Counted from the stretch's first letter, positions 6,217-13,325 are shown. The stretch: DNA of 15,006 nucleotides from an uncultured Candidatus Peregrinibacteria bacterium (GCA_903822115.1 CAIJNU010000123.1:1-15006), one strand, 5' to 3'. Made by a program: numbers and translations. Notes: a model not told the origin generated them from the letters alone.

Positions 6217-6244
6217 TTGGCGGAGGAGAAAAAGAGTCTAGAAT
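6217..6244 (+). promoter_or_regulatory. Promoter of the Sel1 lipoprotein gene (leaderless type)
   Basis: TTGGCG (6217-6222), 16-nt spacer, TAGAAT (6239-6244). Only six bases separate the -10 box from the ATG at 6251, so the transcript should start at or next to the start codon. Confidence 0.55.
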
Positions 6245-6250
6245 AGAGGC

Positions 6251-6982
6251 ATGAAACACTCCCTGCCATCTTCCCTGCTCCTGAGCGCCGTCATCCTCGC
6301 ATCCTGCGCCGCGCCCACTCCACCCTCCGCAGTCAGCACTCAGAAAGGATCCGGCAGCACCTCCTCCGCCCAACCGCTCTCCAAGGCACAACTCGAAGCG
6401 AAGGCAGCCAAGGGAGACGTATCTGCGGCCACGCAACTTGGAACGATGCTGCACGATGGGAAGGGAGCGACGAAGGATTTGAAAGAGGCGAAGAAGTTGT
6501 TCCTCTCCGCCGCAAAGAGCGGCAACGCCCAAGCACAATTCAGTCTGGGATACATGGCCTACAAAGGAGAAGCGGGCGCGAAGAATGTGGGAGAGGCTTC
6601 CTCGTGGTTTGTGAAAGCATCGAAGCAGGGAAATGCGCGCGCGACCTACGATCTGGGCCTCCTCGCATACAAGGGTGAGGGCGAGACGCAGGATCTGCAC
6701 AAGGCGTTTCGCCTCTTCAAAGAAGCAGCGGGACTGGGCTATGCGGATGCACAGTTCAACCTCGGTGTGATGTACTCCAAAGGACAGAATGTGTCTGTCG
6801 ATCTCACGAAGGCGTACGCATGGTTCCTCGCCGCCCAGCAGTCCGGGAACACTCGCGCCTCGGCGGCCATGGCAATCCTGAAACCCAAGATGACCAAGAA
6901 ACAAATCACCGATGCGCAGTCTCAAGCAACCTCGCTTGAGAAACAGATAACGACCGACACCGCGGCAACGGGAGGAAATTAA
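6251..6982 (+). CDS. Sel1-repeat lipoprotein
   Basis: 243 aa. A lipoprotein signal with lipobox LASC (Cys19) follows a hydrophobic stretch, so the protein should be lipid-anchored outside the cytoplasmic membrane. A Ser/Thr/Pro-rich linker (20-42) precedes about four Sel1-like tetratricopeptide-type repeats (about 45-205), recognisable by A..LG.M...G.G...D...A...F..AA..G.A.A: for example AATQLGTMLHDGKG, AQFSLGYMAYKGEA, ATYDLGLLAYKGEG and AQFNLGVMYSKGQN. The C-terminal tail (about 206-243) is polar. Such repeats are protein-interaction scaffolds; the partner is not shown. The gene converges on the HtrA-type protease with a 7-nt gap, so joint envelope function is plausible but only inferred. 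Confidence 0.88.
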   Translation: MKHSLPSSLLLSAVILASCAAPTPPSAVSTQKGSGSTSSAQPLSKAQLEAKAAKGDVSAATQLGTMLHDGKGATKDLKEAKKLFLSAAKSGNAQAQFSLGYMAYKGEAGAKNVGEASSWFVKASKQGNARATYDLGLLAYKGEGETQDLHKAFRLFKEAAGLGYADAQFNLGVMYSKGQNVSVDLTKAYAWFLAAQQSGNTRASAAMAILKPKMTKKQITDAQSQATSLEKQITTDTAATGGN

Positions 6983-6989
6983 AGAGAGC

Positions 6990-8234
6990 TCACTGCTTCC
7001 ACTCCGCCAGCGTCGCTGTGAGCGTCTGCTCTTTGCCGTCACGCACGATCTTGAGAGTCATCGTGTCGCCGGGGCTCTTGGCTTCGATGAGATGGAGGAG
7101 GGAAACGTCGGCCGTAAGTTTCTGGCCGTCGGCTTCGAGAATGACATCACCATCTTTGAGCCCCGCCTTCGCGGCAGGAGAGTCCGGCACGACGGAGGGC
7201 TGATTCTTGGGAGCATCACTCACAATCAGCACACCGTAATCGTTCGAGAGGTTCTGCGCCTTCTGCACATCCTCCGTCACGGGAGAGTAACGAATACCGA
7301 GGTAGGCCCGGACGATCCGTCCGTTCTTCTGGAAACTCCTCAGAACCTGCCGCAATTCGACGGCGGGGAGGGCGAAGCCGATATTCTGGGCGCTGGCGGC
7401 GATGGCGGTGTTCATCCCGATCACTTCCCCGCGCGAATCGAGGAGCGGACCTCCGGAGTTCCCCTCATTGATCGCCGCGTCCGTCTGGAGGATCTGATCG
7501 AGCTGCTCGCTCCCCCCTCCTATCATGCCTCCCGCCTCGATCGAGCGCTGCAACCCCGACACCACACCGACGCTCACGGTGTTGCGAAACTCCCCGAGCG
7601 CATTGCCGATGGCGATTGCCGTCTGCCCGAGTGCGACGTTGTCATCCGACGCGATCGTGAGCGGCGTGAAACCATTCCCCTCGACTTTGATGAGCGCGAT
7701 GTCGCCGACCGGATCGCGGCCGAGCACCTTCGCGGGCAGCTTGCGTCCGTCATTGAGGAGCACCGTGTACTCCGCCTTCGGATCTTCCACCACGTGCTTG
7801 TTCGTCATGAGGAGACCATCCGACGTCACGAAGAACGCCGTGCCTCCTCCCACCTCCTGCTTCTTCGTTCCCTTCTGCACGTACTGCGGCACTTGGAACT
7901 GGAACTGCTGAAAGAAGGGATCTGTCATGCCCGGGAACGCCTGATTGAAGGGAACTTGCTGCTGTTTGAGCACCGGCAACTGCTTACTGATGATGACGCT
8001 CACCACCGAAGGATCCGTGCGCTTCACGACATCCACGATCTGCTGCTCACCTGCGCCGAATCTCCCTCCGACTGCCATCGGAACCGGCGCGGCCGAGGAC
8101 GAGGAAGTGGACGTCGAGGCACCCCACGGATTCCAGATACTCCACTCCGCGTGACCATCCACCACGACGAAGAACGAAAGAAAAAGACAGAGCACACCGA
8201 TACCAAACACTGATTTCGAAACGGCTGGCCTCAT
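6990..8234 (-). CDS. htrA: HtrA/DegP-type serine protease with one PDZ domain
   Basis: 414 aa. An N-terminal hydrophobic segment (about 9-25) is a signal peptide or anchor, placing the protease outside the cytoplasm, where the family degrades or refolds damaged envelope proteins. A Ser/Thr-rich linker (about 38-50) precedes the trypsin-like S1C domain (about 62-295). The catalytic triad is intact: H147 in TNKHVV, D178 in DPVGDIALIK and S260 in NEGNSGGPL. A Gln/Phe-rich insertion (about 85-120, including FFQQFQFQVPQ) sits where the LA loop of DegP lies. One PDZ domain (about 308-405) begins at YLGIRY and contains SPAAKAGLKDGDVILEADG. A second PDZ is absent, as in DegS-like forms. ATG 8234 is preceded by cccgcattttct, with no Shine-Dalgarno. 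Confidence 0.93.
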   Translation of the reverse strand: MRPAVSKSVFGIGVLCLFLSFFVVVDGHAEWSIWNPWGASTSTSSSSAAPVPMAVGGRFGAGEQQIVDVVKRTDPSVVSVIISKQLPVLKQQQVPFNQAFPGMTDPFFQQFQFQVPQYVQKGTKKQEVGGGTAFFVTSDGLLMTNKHVVEDPKAEYTVLLNDGRKLPAKVLGRDPVGDIALIKVEGNGFTPLTIASDDNVALGQTAIAIGNALGEFRNTVSVGVVSGLQRSIEAGGMIGGGSEQLDQILQTDAAINEGNSGGPLLDSRGEVIGMNTAIAASAQNIGFALPAVELRQVLRSFQKNGRIVRAYLGIRYSPVTEDVQKAQNLSNDYGVLIVSDAPKNQPSVVPDSPAAKAGLKDGDVILEADGQKLTADVSLLHLIEAKSPGDTMTLKIVRDGKEQTLTATLAEWKQ

Positions 8235-8297
8235 AGAAAATGCGGGAAGAAAATGAATGGGAACGAAGGAGCGCGACTCCGTTGTCGCTCGCGGGAA

Positions 8298-8327
8298 ATT
8301 TTAATGATCGTGACTATGAGACGTCAA
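8298..8327 (-). promoter_or_regulatory. Candidate htrA promoter
   Basis: TTGACG (8327-8322), 18-nt spacer, TAAAAT (8303-8298). The expected start site near 8291 gives a 5' UTR of about 55 nt, the longest for a gene in this window without an attenuator. A weak interrupted stem (GAGCGAC with GTCGCGCTC) lies in that UTR. No heat-shock-type operator was recognised. Confidence 0.6.
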
Positions 8328-8379
8328 TAATTTGGCTGAGAATGCGGCGAAAGGAGGGCATACGGCGCATCGAGGAAAC

Positions 8380-8408
8380 TGTACAACAGAGTCATTTTCC
8401 GCTATAAT
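8380..8408 (+). promoter_or_regulatory. Promoter with perfect TATAAT for the two unknown genes
   Basis: TGTACA (8380-8385), 17-nt spacer, TATAAT (8403-8408). The ATG at 8420 is 11 nt after the -10, so the 5' UTR would be about four bases. The rest of the divergent 8235-8419 spacer shows nothing else recognisable. Confidence 0.75.
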
Positions 8409-8419
8409 AAAAGGGAAAT

Positions 8420-8764
8420 ATGACACAAACTCAATCTACGACGATGCCGTTTACCGTTCCTTCGGGAACGGATCTGTACGACGCATTGATGTTTGGGATC
8501 GAACCTGACCTCGTGACGGTGCGCCTCCCGCTCCTCGAGCAGAAGTATCGCGGTGAAAGTCCGGAGGAACACGCCGCCCGCATGGAGCGATACCAGAGAG
8601 CGTATGAGGAGTACGACCGAAAGGCTCTGGAGTGGATGGCGAAGTTCCGCATGCTCGTGACGGCCTATCGCAAGGAAGCACTCTCGCGAGCGGAGAGCAG
8701 AGAACAGAGCAAGGAAGCGACGCTCCTCGCCGACATCGAATCCCAATTGTCTCACTCTTCCTAA
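8420..8764 (+). CDS. Small charged helical protein of unknown function
   Basis: 114 aa, family not recognised. A short N-terminal stretch (MPFTVPSGTDLYDALMFGIEP, residues 9-29, rich in Pro and Gly) is followed by a mostly helical, highly charged region (about 33-108) dense in Glu, Arg and Lys with regular Tyr, for example ERYQRAYEEYDRKALEWMAK. This suggests a coiled coil or helical hairpin. There is no signal peptide, Cys pair or membrane helix, so it is probably cytoplasmic. The perfect TATAAT promoter just upstream and coding-like composition support a real, well-expressed gene. The following gene starts 11 nt after its stop, so the two are probably an operon. Confidence 0.7.
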   Translation: MTQTQSTTMPFTVPSGTDLYDALMFGIEPDLVTVRLPLLEQKYRGESPEEHAARMERYQRAYEEYDRKALEWMAKFRMLVTAYRKEALSRAESREQSKEATLLADIESQLSHSS

Positions 8765-8775
8765 TCCCCTTTCCC

Positions 8776-9861
8776 ATGCAACCCAGTTTTCCCACTAACG
8801 GCATGAGAGAGCAGCGATTGATTCACTTCGCCGTTAATAATACAACGAAAGAAAATCCCAAAGAGGCTCCAAAGACCGAAAACAAACCAGAAAAAAATCC
8901 CGTCGCTGATCCCAAGGCTGAGACGCAACAGAGAACGCAGGACGCAGAAAGACTATTGAAGGAACAGGAAGTCCGAATTGCGAGTATCAACGGCATAACC
9001 ACCGTGTATGGGAAACCGGCGGACGCGGCACGCGCCATGGCTGAGTTGAACAAAATTCAGGCTGAGGCGCAGAAGGCACGCGGAGACGTGGGAGCATCGG
9101 GGACAGGAGGTGAGAAGACAACGGCGACAAAAGCTGACCAAAGCAAAGGAGTTGTGGATCCTTCGAAAACCGCTCCTTCGGAAGGAAACACGGCGGCAAA
9201 CTCAACCGATCCTCTGAAGGCGACGGAAGCACCCGCGAAAGCCCCCGAGAAGAAAAAGCTAACCGTAGATGAATTGCTCAAGAAAATGAATGATGCATGG
9301 AAGGAGTTTCAGGAAGCTCCACAGGACAAGAAAGTTTCGGTCGGCGTGAAGCTCGCCATGAACGTCATGGTCGTCCTGCAATCATTCATGAAAGGGAATA
9401 TTTCCTTCGACAGCGAAACGAAGAAGGAGGGCGATGAGAGCATGAAGAAAGTTCTGACACTCGAAGAGGCACTTCGTGAGCACACGGAGAAGGAACTCAA
9501 CAGCAAAGATGAGAAGCCTGATGAGCAGAAACCTCTCCTCGAGAAACTCAAGACCATCCCCTCGGCAAAAATCACCGTCTCCGAAGATGCCGATCAGCAC
9601 GTTCAAGAGGCGCGCTTCGAGATGGACATGAATGGGAAGGGGGCAAAAGTAATCTTCACCGCCGATCTCAAGGGAAATATCTGGCTCGATCCCTCCACCG
9701 ACGCAGCCGTATTGGATCAATTCAAAAACTACGTGGGAGAGAAAGTCGGCAATCGCATCCCCGTGAAGCTCGATATATTGATGAAAGAAGACGCTTCCAA
9801 ACAGAATCCGGCGATACAACCCGTCGCGGAAGCCATGAAAAAAGCGGGAAATGCCAAGTGA
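8776..9861 (+). CDS. Large Ala/Lys/Glu-rich protein of unknown function
   Basis: 361 aa from ATG 8776; the frame is open further upstream, but that part overlaps the preceding gene. A second ATG at 8803 is possible. Residues about 20-55 are low complexity (NPKEAPKTENKPEKNP). About 50-105 looks helical and contains RIASINGITTVYGKPADAAR. About 105-160 is again disordered (Lys/Ala/Thr/Pro). A helical block begins at KKLTVDELLKKMNDAWKEFQ (about 158-177). The C-terminal third (about 258-361) is better structured, with alternating hydrophobic residues (ARFEMDMNGKGAKVIFTADL) suggesting beta strands. There is no signal peptide or membrane segment. The layout resembles bacterial scaffold or cargo-associated proteins, but no function is claimed. 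No Shine-Dalgarno; aatcccctttccc precedes the ATG. Confidence 0.7.
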   Translation: MQPSFPTNGMREQRLIHFAVNNTTKENPKEAPKTENKPEKNPVADPKAETQQRTQDAERLLKEQEVRIASINGITTVYGKPADAARAMAELNKIQAEAQKARGDVGASGTGGEKTTATKADQSKGVVDPSKTAPSEGNTAANSTDPLKATEAPAKAPEKKKLTVDELLKKMNDAWKEFQEAPQDKKVSVGVKLAMNVMVVLQSFMKGNISFDSETKKEGDESMKKVLTLEEALREHTEKELNSKDEKPDEQKPLLEKLKTIPSAKITVSEDADQHVQEARFEMDMNGKGAKVIFTADLKGNIWLDPSTDAAVLDQFKNYVGEKVGNRIPVKLDILMKEDASKQNPAIQPVAEAMKKAGNAK

Positions 9862-9887
9862 ACCGCGACGTCACCTCCGTCGAAAAA

Positions 9888-10349
9888 TCACTTCTTCGCC
9901 GAGAGCGCTTCACTCACCTTTTTCGCCCAACCCCGCACTCTCTCCTCCTGCCCGTAGGGATCATTGACGATGAGGAGCGGCGGGAGGAGCTGCGCCGCCT
10001 TCTTGGCCATGCGGAATTTCTGCAGATGCTCGATGCAACGCCCGGTGTAGCGGTAGCGCTCGTCGCCCAACCCCACGATCGCAAGGGTCTTGGCGCTCAA
10101 GTCGATGTCCTTCGCACGATCGAGGAACATCTTCATATACGGATTGAGCTGCCCCTCCGCTCCGTCGGCATTCCACGTGCCACAAGCAAGAATAACGAGA
10201 TCACCCTTCGCCAAGTCCTCCGCCGTCGCCTTCTCGCAGCGAGTGACCGTCGCCGCATGTCCCGCTTCCTTGAGCGCGTCTGAGAGAATCTGCGTCACGT
10301 ACTCGGTGTGACCGCTCGTGGAGGCGTAGATGATCGAGATTGAAGCCAT
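9888..10349 (-). CDS. Flavodoxin
   Basis: 153 aa from ATG 10349, a short-chain flavodoxin. It carries FMN and shuttles low-potential electrons in the cytoplasm. The FMN phosphate loop is IIYASTSGHTEYV (5-17; the family pattern is [TS].[TS]G.T). The second FMN loop includes ACGTWNADGAEGQLNPYM (about 56-73), with Trp at the usual aromatic position, and the third is VGLGDERYRYTGRCI (about 92-106). The partner reductase is not in the window. An upstream in-frame ATG at 10385 would add 12 residues before the first beta strand and contains the -10 box, so it is rejected. TATACT (10362-10357) ends seven bases before the ATG, implying a leaderless mRNA. It converges on the unknown gene that ends at 9861. 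Confidence 0.92.
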   Translation of the reverse strand: MASISIIYASTSGHTEYVTQILSDALKEAGHAATVTRCEKATAEDLAKGDLVILACGTWNADGAEGQLNPYMKMFLDRAKDIDLSAKTLAIVGLGDERYRYTGRCIEHLQKFRMAKKAAQLLPPLLIVNDPYGQEERVRGWAKKVSEALSAKK

Positions 10350-10356
10350 CGCGGAC

Positions 10357-10362
10357 AGTATA
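10357..10362 (-). promoter_or_regulatory. -10 element of the flavodoxin gene
   Basis: TATACT on the minus strand, five of six to consensus, 7 nt before the ATG. The -35 at 17 nt spacing (GTGGCG) matches only three of six, so the call rests mainly on the -10 and its position. Confidence 0.5.
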
Positions 10363-10389
10363 TCGCAGAAGTGTGCGAGCGCCACGAAG

Positions 10390-10421
10390 CATCACCCCGG
10401 GAGTTTCCTCCCAGGGTGATG
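10390..10421 (-). terminator. 14-bp hairpin with GAAA tetraloop after the FGGY kinase
   Basis: On the minus strand, CATCACCC, T, GGGAG, loop GAAA, CTCCC, G, GGGTGATG. As RNA this gives 14 continuous pairs including one U-G, capped by a GNRA tetraloop. On the plus strand the U-G position becomes an A-C mismatch and the loop is TTTC, so the minus-strand transcript is the structured one. It begins 27 nt after the kinase stop. There is no clear U-tract after it (CTTCGTGG), so it may be a 3'-end stability hairpin rather than an intrinsic terminator. Confidence 0.65.
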
Positions 10422-10447
10422 TCGTTGTCTGACCGGCTGGATTTCGA

Positions 10448-11986
10448 TCAATTGCCGTAGATGAGTGCCCGGAGCGCGGGGAGGTATTGCTCCTTGTAAT
10501 ACCGCGTCTTCTCCGGATAGGGCCGGGACGTCCAGTGGGTCTTGCAGAGTGACTGTGTGAGTTCTCCCCACTCGACCCCGGTTGTGTAATGCGCAGCGCC
10601 GATAGCGGCGCCTAGCGAGACGGTGTCTTTTTCGCCCTGTCGGACCACGGCCCCGGTCATATTGGCCAGGACATCACAGACCGCGGTTGACGCACCGTTA
10701 CCGGTTGCGATGATTTCTTCCACGCCATGCTCTTGCGAGCCGGCAAGGATCAGGCTGCCGATTAGCGCTTCGACAACGGCGAGCGCCGTCTTCGGGTCAT
10801 TCGGTTCCATTCCGGACGGGTACTCCCAGCGGGACTCCATATCCGGCACAGTCTCACGAACCAGGAAGGGCACCATTGGGGACACCGTCCTGGGGTCGGT
10901 ATTTGCAATCAACTCATCGAACTGCCGCAGCGAAATGCCGAGCAAATTGGACTGGTGCTCGAAGCACCTCCCTCCGTTTGACATACAATGCATTTTCATC
11001 AAACGGCCGTTGCCGGCCGCCATGATGTGCGCGGTGGGGTCGCCCACCTTCGGGACACCGTCGAGGATCGACAGGCGGGTGAAGCTGGTGCCGAAGCTCC
11101 AGACTTCTTGACCCGGCTCTGTCACTCCGGCGCCGATGATGCTCCAGTTGTTATCGCCCCCGCCGACATAGACCCGACAGTGGCTATCGAAACCGAAGCG
11201 ATGACGCAGCCATGGGGCCACGGCATCCCAGTAATCGGGTTCGACCACATCCAGAAGCCGGCTCTTGAGTCCCGGGACACACTGAACTGCCGTCTGCAAC
11301 CAGCGACGCGTCTTGATGCTGCCGAGGTTCGAGGCGAGTGCTTCGCCTATGTCCCACGGCATCAGCACTCCGGCATCGATGGAAGAAATCAGGGAGTTGA
11401 GGAGCCCAACGTGTGTCGTATTTTTCCAATTGCCCGAGTAGAGACGAGCCAGTCGTTTGGTTACTGGGAGCGGAAAACGACGGGTCGGAACCGACCCTGA
11501 ATTATCCACCCACCATTCCATCGATTTTTTGAGTCCCAATTCGTAGCACTCTTCCCCCGAAGCGGAGTTCATCCACATGGGGCAGAGCGGTAACGCGAAC
11601 ATCCCCGCGACCTGTTCGGCCAGAGGACGGTCAGACTTCAATCGGCCCAGGATGTCTTCGGCATCTACGTTCGCCCACCAGGTCCCGTGTTGTTGGGCCG
11701 CAGTGAGCATTGCGCGGATATAGGGAATGTCCTCGGAGCGTTCGCCCAGAAGCTTCATGAGGAGCACTTCATGCGCATCCACCAGAAGAAGCGGTGGGAC
11801 GAAGTAGTCCCCTGTTCCAAGGCGGAAGAATCCCTCCTTGAGTCCGTATACTTCTGCGATGGGTCCTGCATGGGTCACTTTCCCCTCCCACAGGATTTCA
11901 GTCGGAGATATCAGGGTGGCATTGCTGCTCCCCGTCCCCGCGTTTCCCCCGAGAAATAACTGCGGGGTGGTTGTACTGTGTTTCAT
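10448..11986 (-). CDS. FGGY-family carbohydrate kinase, xylulokinase-like, with altered N-terminal motif
   Basis: 512 aa from ATG 11986. FGGY kinases phosphorylate sugars or polyols such as xylulose, ribulose or glycerol with ATP. The C-terminal half is clear: VYVGGGDNNWSIIGAGVTEP (about 273-292) with the catalytic Asp at 278, WSFGTSFT (296-303) for nucleotide binding, then CMSNGGRCFEHQSNLLG and a late IIATGNGAS. The N-terminal half is divergent: the usual 'G.D.GT' phosphate-binding start reads FLGGNAGTGSS, so the conserved Asp is Asn15, and the usual 'W.D.R' reads MWMNSASGEE. The substrate cannot be assigned, and the altered sites question whether it is a normal kinase. A GTG at 12031 is an alternative start. 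Unlike its neighbours, its upstream region is A/C-rich, and it is bounded by strong hairpins on both sides, which suggests it was acquired as a unit. Confidence 0.8.
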   Translation of the reverse strand: MKHSTTTPQLFLGGNAGTGSSNATLISPTEILWEGKVTHAGPIAEVYGLKEGFFRLGTGDYFVPPLLLVDAHEVLLMKLLGERSEDIPYIRAMLTAAQQHGTWWANVDAEDILGRLKSDRPLAEQVAGMFALPLCPMWMNSASGEECYELGLKKSMEWWVDNSGSVPTRRFPLPVTKRLARLYSGNWKNTTHVGLLNSLISSIDAGVLMPWDIGEALASNLGSIKTRRWLQTAVQCVPGLKSRLLDVVEPDYWDAVAPWLRHRFGFDSHCRVYVGGGDNNWSIIGAGVTEPGQEVWSFGTSFTRLSILDGVPKVGDPTAHIMAAGNGRLMKMHCMSNGGRCFEHQSNLLGISLRQFDELIANTDPRTVSPMVPFLVRETVPDMESRWEYPSGMEPNDPKTALAVVEALIGSLILAGSQEHGVEEIIATGNGASTAVCDVLANMTGAVVRQGEKDTVSLGAAIGAAHYTTGVEWGELTQSLCKTHWTSRPYPEKTRYYKEQYLPALRALIYGN

Positions 11987-12075
11987 GGTTTCTAATTGTT
12001 GGTTATTGGTTTGGTTCGAGACGTGGGACACCTTGTGGCATCCCTAGATCCATCATCACATCGACACATGCAAAC

Positions 12076-12093
12076 CGAAACCTCGCGGTTCCG
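12076..12093 (-). other. Small GNRA-capped hairpin
   Basis: Minus strand CGGAACC, loop GCGA, GGTTTCG: seven pairs including one U-G wobble that exists only in the minus-strand RNA, with a GNRA tetraloop. It lies 18 nt after the larger hairpin and 90 nt before the kinase ATG, so it may belong to the kinase 5' UTR. Confidence 0.4.
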
Positions 12094-12111
12094 AGATTCG
12101 CACTTTTTGTT

Positions 12112-12158
12112 GTGACGATAGCCCCCTCGGCACGACATGCCGAGAACGCTACCGTCAC
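12112..12158 (-). terminator. Long hairpin closing the dehydrogenase transcription unit
   Basis: On the minus strand, GTGACGGTAG pairs with CTATCGTCAC (10 bp with one G-U). A small internal region (cgtt opposite gggg, mostly pairable) leads to an inner 7-bp stem CTCGGCA/TGCCGAG with a 5-nt loop. The plus strand would have an A-C mismatch in the outer stem, so the minus-strand RNA is favoured. It begins 3 nt after the stop of the small ORF at 12162. There is no U-tract (AACAAAAAG follows), so it could be a terminator of a different type or a processed 3' end. Confidence 0.55.
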
Positions 12159-12161
12159 GAT

Positions 12162-12296
12162 TTACTTGTCCGCCGTAGTCCCGAACGCGGGACGAAGGCG
12201 GATCCAGCCGTTGGTGTCAGAGAACGGTCCAAGCTTGAGCGTGCTCAAACCTGGTCGAAGATTGTCTAAGGAAGCACCCGGAACGTCAACCGTCAC
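12162..12296 (-). pseudogene. Small ORF or 3' gene remnant downstream of the dehydrogenase
   Basis: GTG at 12296 to TAA at 12162 gives 44 residues. The frame is actually open from 12323, directly after and in frame with the dehydrogenase TGA. The translation looks protein-like rather than random: SPVTVDVPGASLDNLRPGL, then STLKLGPFSDTNGWIRLRPA, ending FGTTADK, with alternating hydrophobic residues as in a beta-rich domain. It is not recognised. There is no ATG and no promoter. A strong minus-strand hairpin follows the stop by 3 nt, as at the true end of a gene. It may be the tail of a lost gene whose terminator remains, a small GTG-started gene, or chance. Confidence 0.35.
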
Positions 12297-12323
12297 CGGG
12301 GAGAGGAAATTGGCTTCGCAGAG

Positions 12324-13325
12324 TCACTTCTTGCAAAGGGGTGGGAGGTCGCAGACGACCTGCATCGGCTTCACCGTATGCTCCGGATCGGCTCCGGCGA
12401 TCCACTGCGTGATGGACTGGAAGCAGTCGATGAACATGTTGCGCATGCTGTCGTCGGCGTAGAACGCGATGTGCGGCGTCGTCACGACATTCGGGTGCTC
12501 GATGAGCGCACGGTTCTCCTGAAAGTTCTGCTCGTGCTCGAGCACGTCGAGGAGCGCGTGCGCCACCTTCCCGCTCTCGAGTGCCGCGAAGAGCGCGGAA
12601 GAATCGATGAGCGAACCGCGAGCGGTATTGACGAGAATGACGCCGTCCTTCATCCGCGCGAATGCGGCGGTATCGATAATGTGCTGCGTCTCCGCAGTCG
12701 CCGGCATGTGGAGCGTGATGATGTCACTCTCGGCAAGCAATGTCTCGAGCGGGACGTACTTCACGCCGAGAAGATCTTCGAGCTCGATCGTGCGGCAGTG
12801 ATCCGCGGCGAGAATCTTCATCGAGAATCCGTGCGCGATGGCGGCGACTTTGCGTCCGATCTTTCCCGTGCCAACGATGCCGAGCGTCTTGCCCCGAAGC
12901 GACATGCCGCGCAGTCCGTGATAATCAAATGTACCGCCCTGCACCCGCTTGTTGCCTTCCAGCACATGTCGAAGCGTGCTCAGCAGCAGCGCGAAGACGT
13001 GCTCCGCGATCACGTGCGAACCGTAGTCGGGGACATTGCACGCCGTGATCCCCTTCTCTTTGCACGCCTCCAGATCGATGTGGTCGTACCCCACCGATCG
13101 CGTGCAAAGCAGTCGCAGCTCAGGCAACTTCTCGATGAGGGGGCGCGGGAAGGGAACGGTGATAAACGTCGAGATCACCTCCGCATCGCCGCAGTGTTCG
13201 ACGATTTCGCTGTCCTTCAACGCGCCGAAGACCGCCGCGGACGGGAAGTGCTTGAGGACGAGAGGACGATCTTCCGCATCAACATCAAGGAAGACGATGC
13301 GCGGACTGCGGGAGAGTGCGGACAT
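12324..13325 (-). CDS. D-isomer-specific 2-hydroxyacid dehydrogenase (D-lactate dehydrogenase-like)
   Basis: 333 aa. It reduces a 2-oxoacid to the D-2-hydroxyacid with NAD(P)H in the cytoplasm; D-lactate from pyruvate is the best guess, giving a fermentative way to recycle NADH. The substrate-binding half includes CTRSVGYDHIDLEACKEKGI (74-93). The nucleotide-binding motif is LGIVGTGKIGRKVA (148-161). Catalytic residues of the family are present: R236 in NTARGS, the Glu in DVLEHE (E265 by spacing) and H285 in TPHIAF. The C-terminal 25 residues (DPEHTVKPMQVVCDLPPLCKK region) extend past the core. ATG 13325 is preceded by the pyrimidine tract tctcctctcttctc, not a Shine-Dalgarno. It starts 18 nt after the small membrane protein and is probably co-transcribed with it. 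Confidence 0.9.
   Translation of the reverse strand: MSALSRSPRIVFLDVDAEDRPLVLKHFPSAAVFGALKDSEIVEHCGDAEVISTFITVPFPRPLIEKLPELRLLCTRSVGYDHIDLEACKEKGITACNVPDYGSHVIAEHVFALLLSTLRHVLEGNKRVQGGTFDYHGLRGMSLRGKTLGIVGTGKIGRKVAAIAHGFSMKILAADHCRTIELEDLLGVKYVPLETLLAESDIITLHMPATAETQHIIDTAAFARMKDGVILVNTARGSLIDSSALFAALESGKVAHALLDVLEHEQNFQENRALIEHPNVVTTPHIAFYADDSMRNMFIDCFQSITQWIAGADPEHTVKPMQVVCDLPPLCKK

Larger units (their letters stand above)
11987..12161 (-). other. Non-coding spacer before the FGGY kinase
   Basis: Together with the small ORF at 12162-12296, this makes 337 bases without a securely identified gene. It holds two hairpins (12112-12158 and 12076-12093) and then an A/C-rich stretch (aaccaaaccaataacc) up to the kinase ATG. 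No convincing -35/-10 pair for the kinase was found; TTGCAT near 12070 has no good -10 partner. Confidence 0.5.

Noticed and set aside
6158..7042. Minus-strand open frame (294 codons) opposite the Sel1 lipoprotein
   Set aside because: Repeats of Cys/Leu/Arg-rich sequence mirror the Sel1 repeats; the plus-strand product has a lipobox and family motifs.
7092..8213. Long plus-strand open frame (373 codons) opposite htrA
   Set aside because: Antisense shadow of a clear serine protease. The translation is rich in His/Arg/Asp/Glu with no domain, as expected from the opposite strand of GC-rich coding DNA.
8632..8775. N-terminal extension of the 361-aa protein reaching into the preceding gene
   Set aside because: It would overlap the 114-aa ORF in another frame. 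The ATG at 8776 comes 11 nt after that gene's stop and has the pyrimidine tract seen before other starts.
12324..12326. TGA recoded as an amino acid (as in Gracilibacteria/Absconditabacteria), extending the dehydrogenase
   Set aside because: TGA ends many normal-length genes here (rsmA, proB, htrA, the methyltransferase, the 361-aa gene, the glycosyltransferase), so it is an ordinary stop in this genome.
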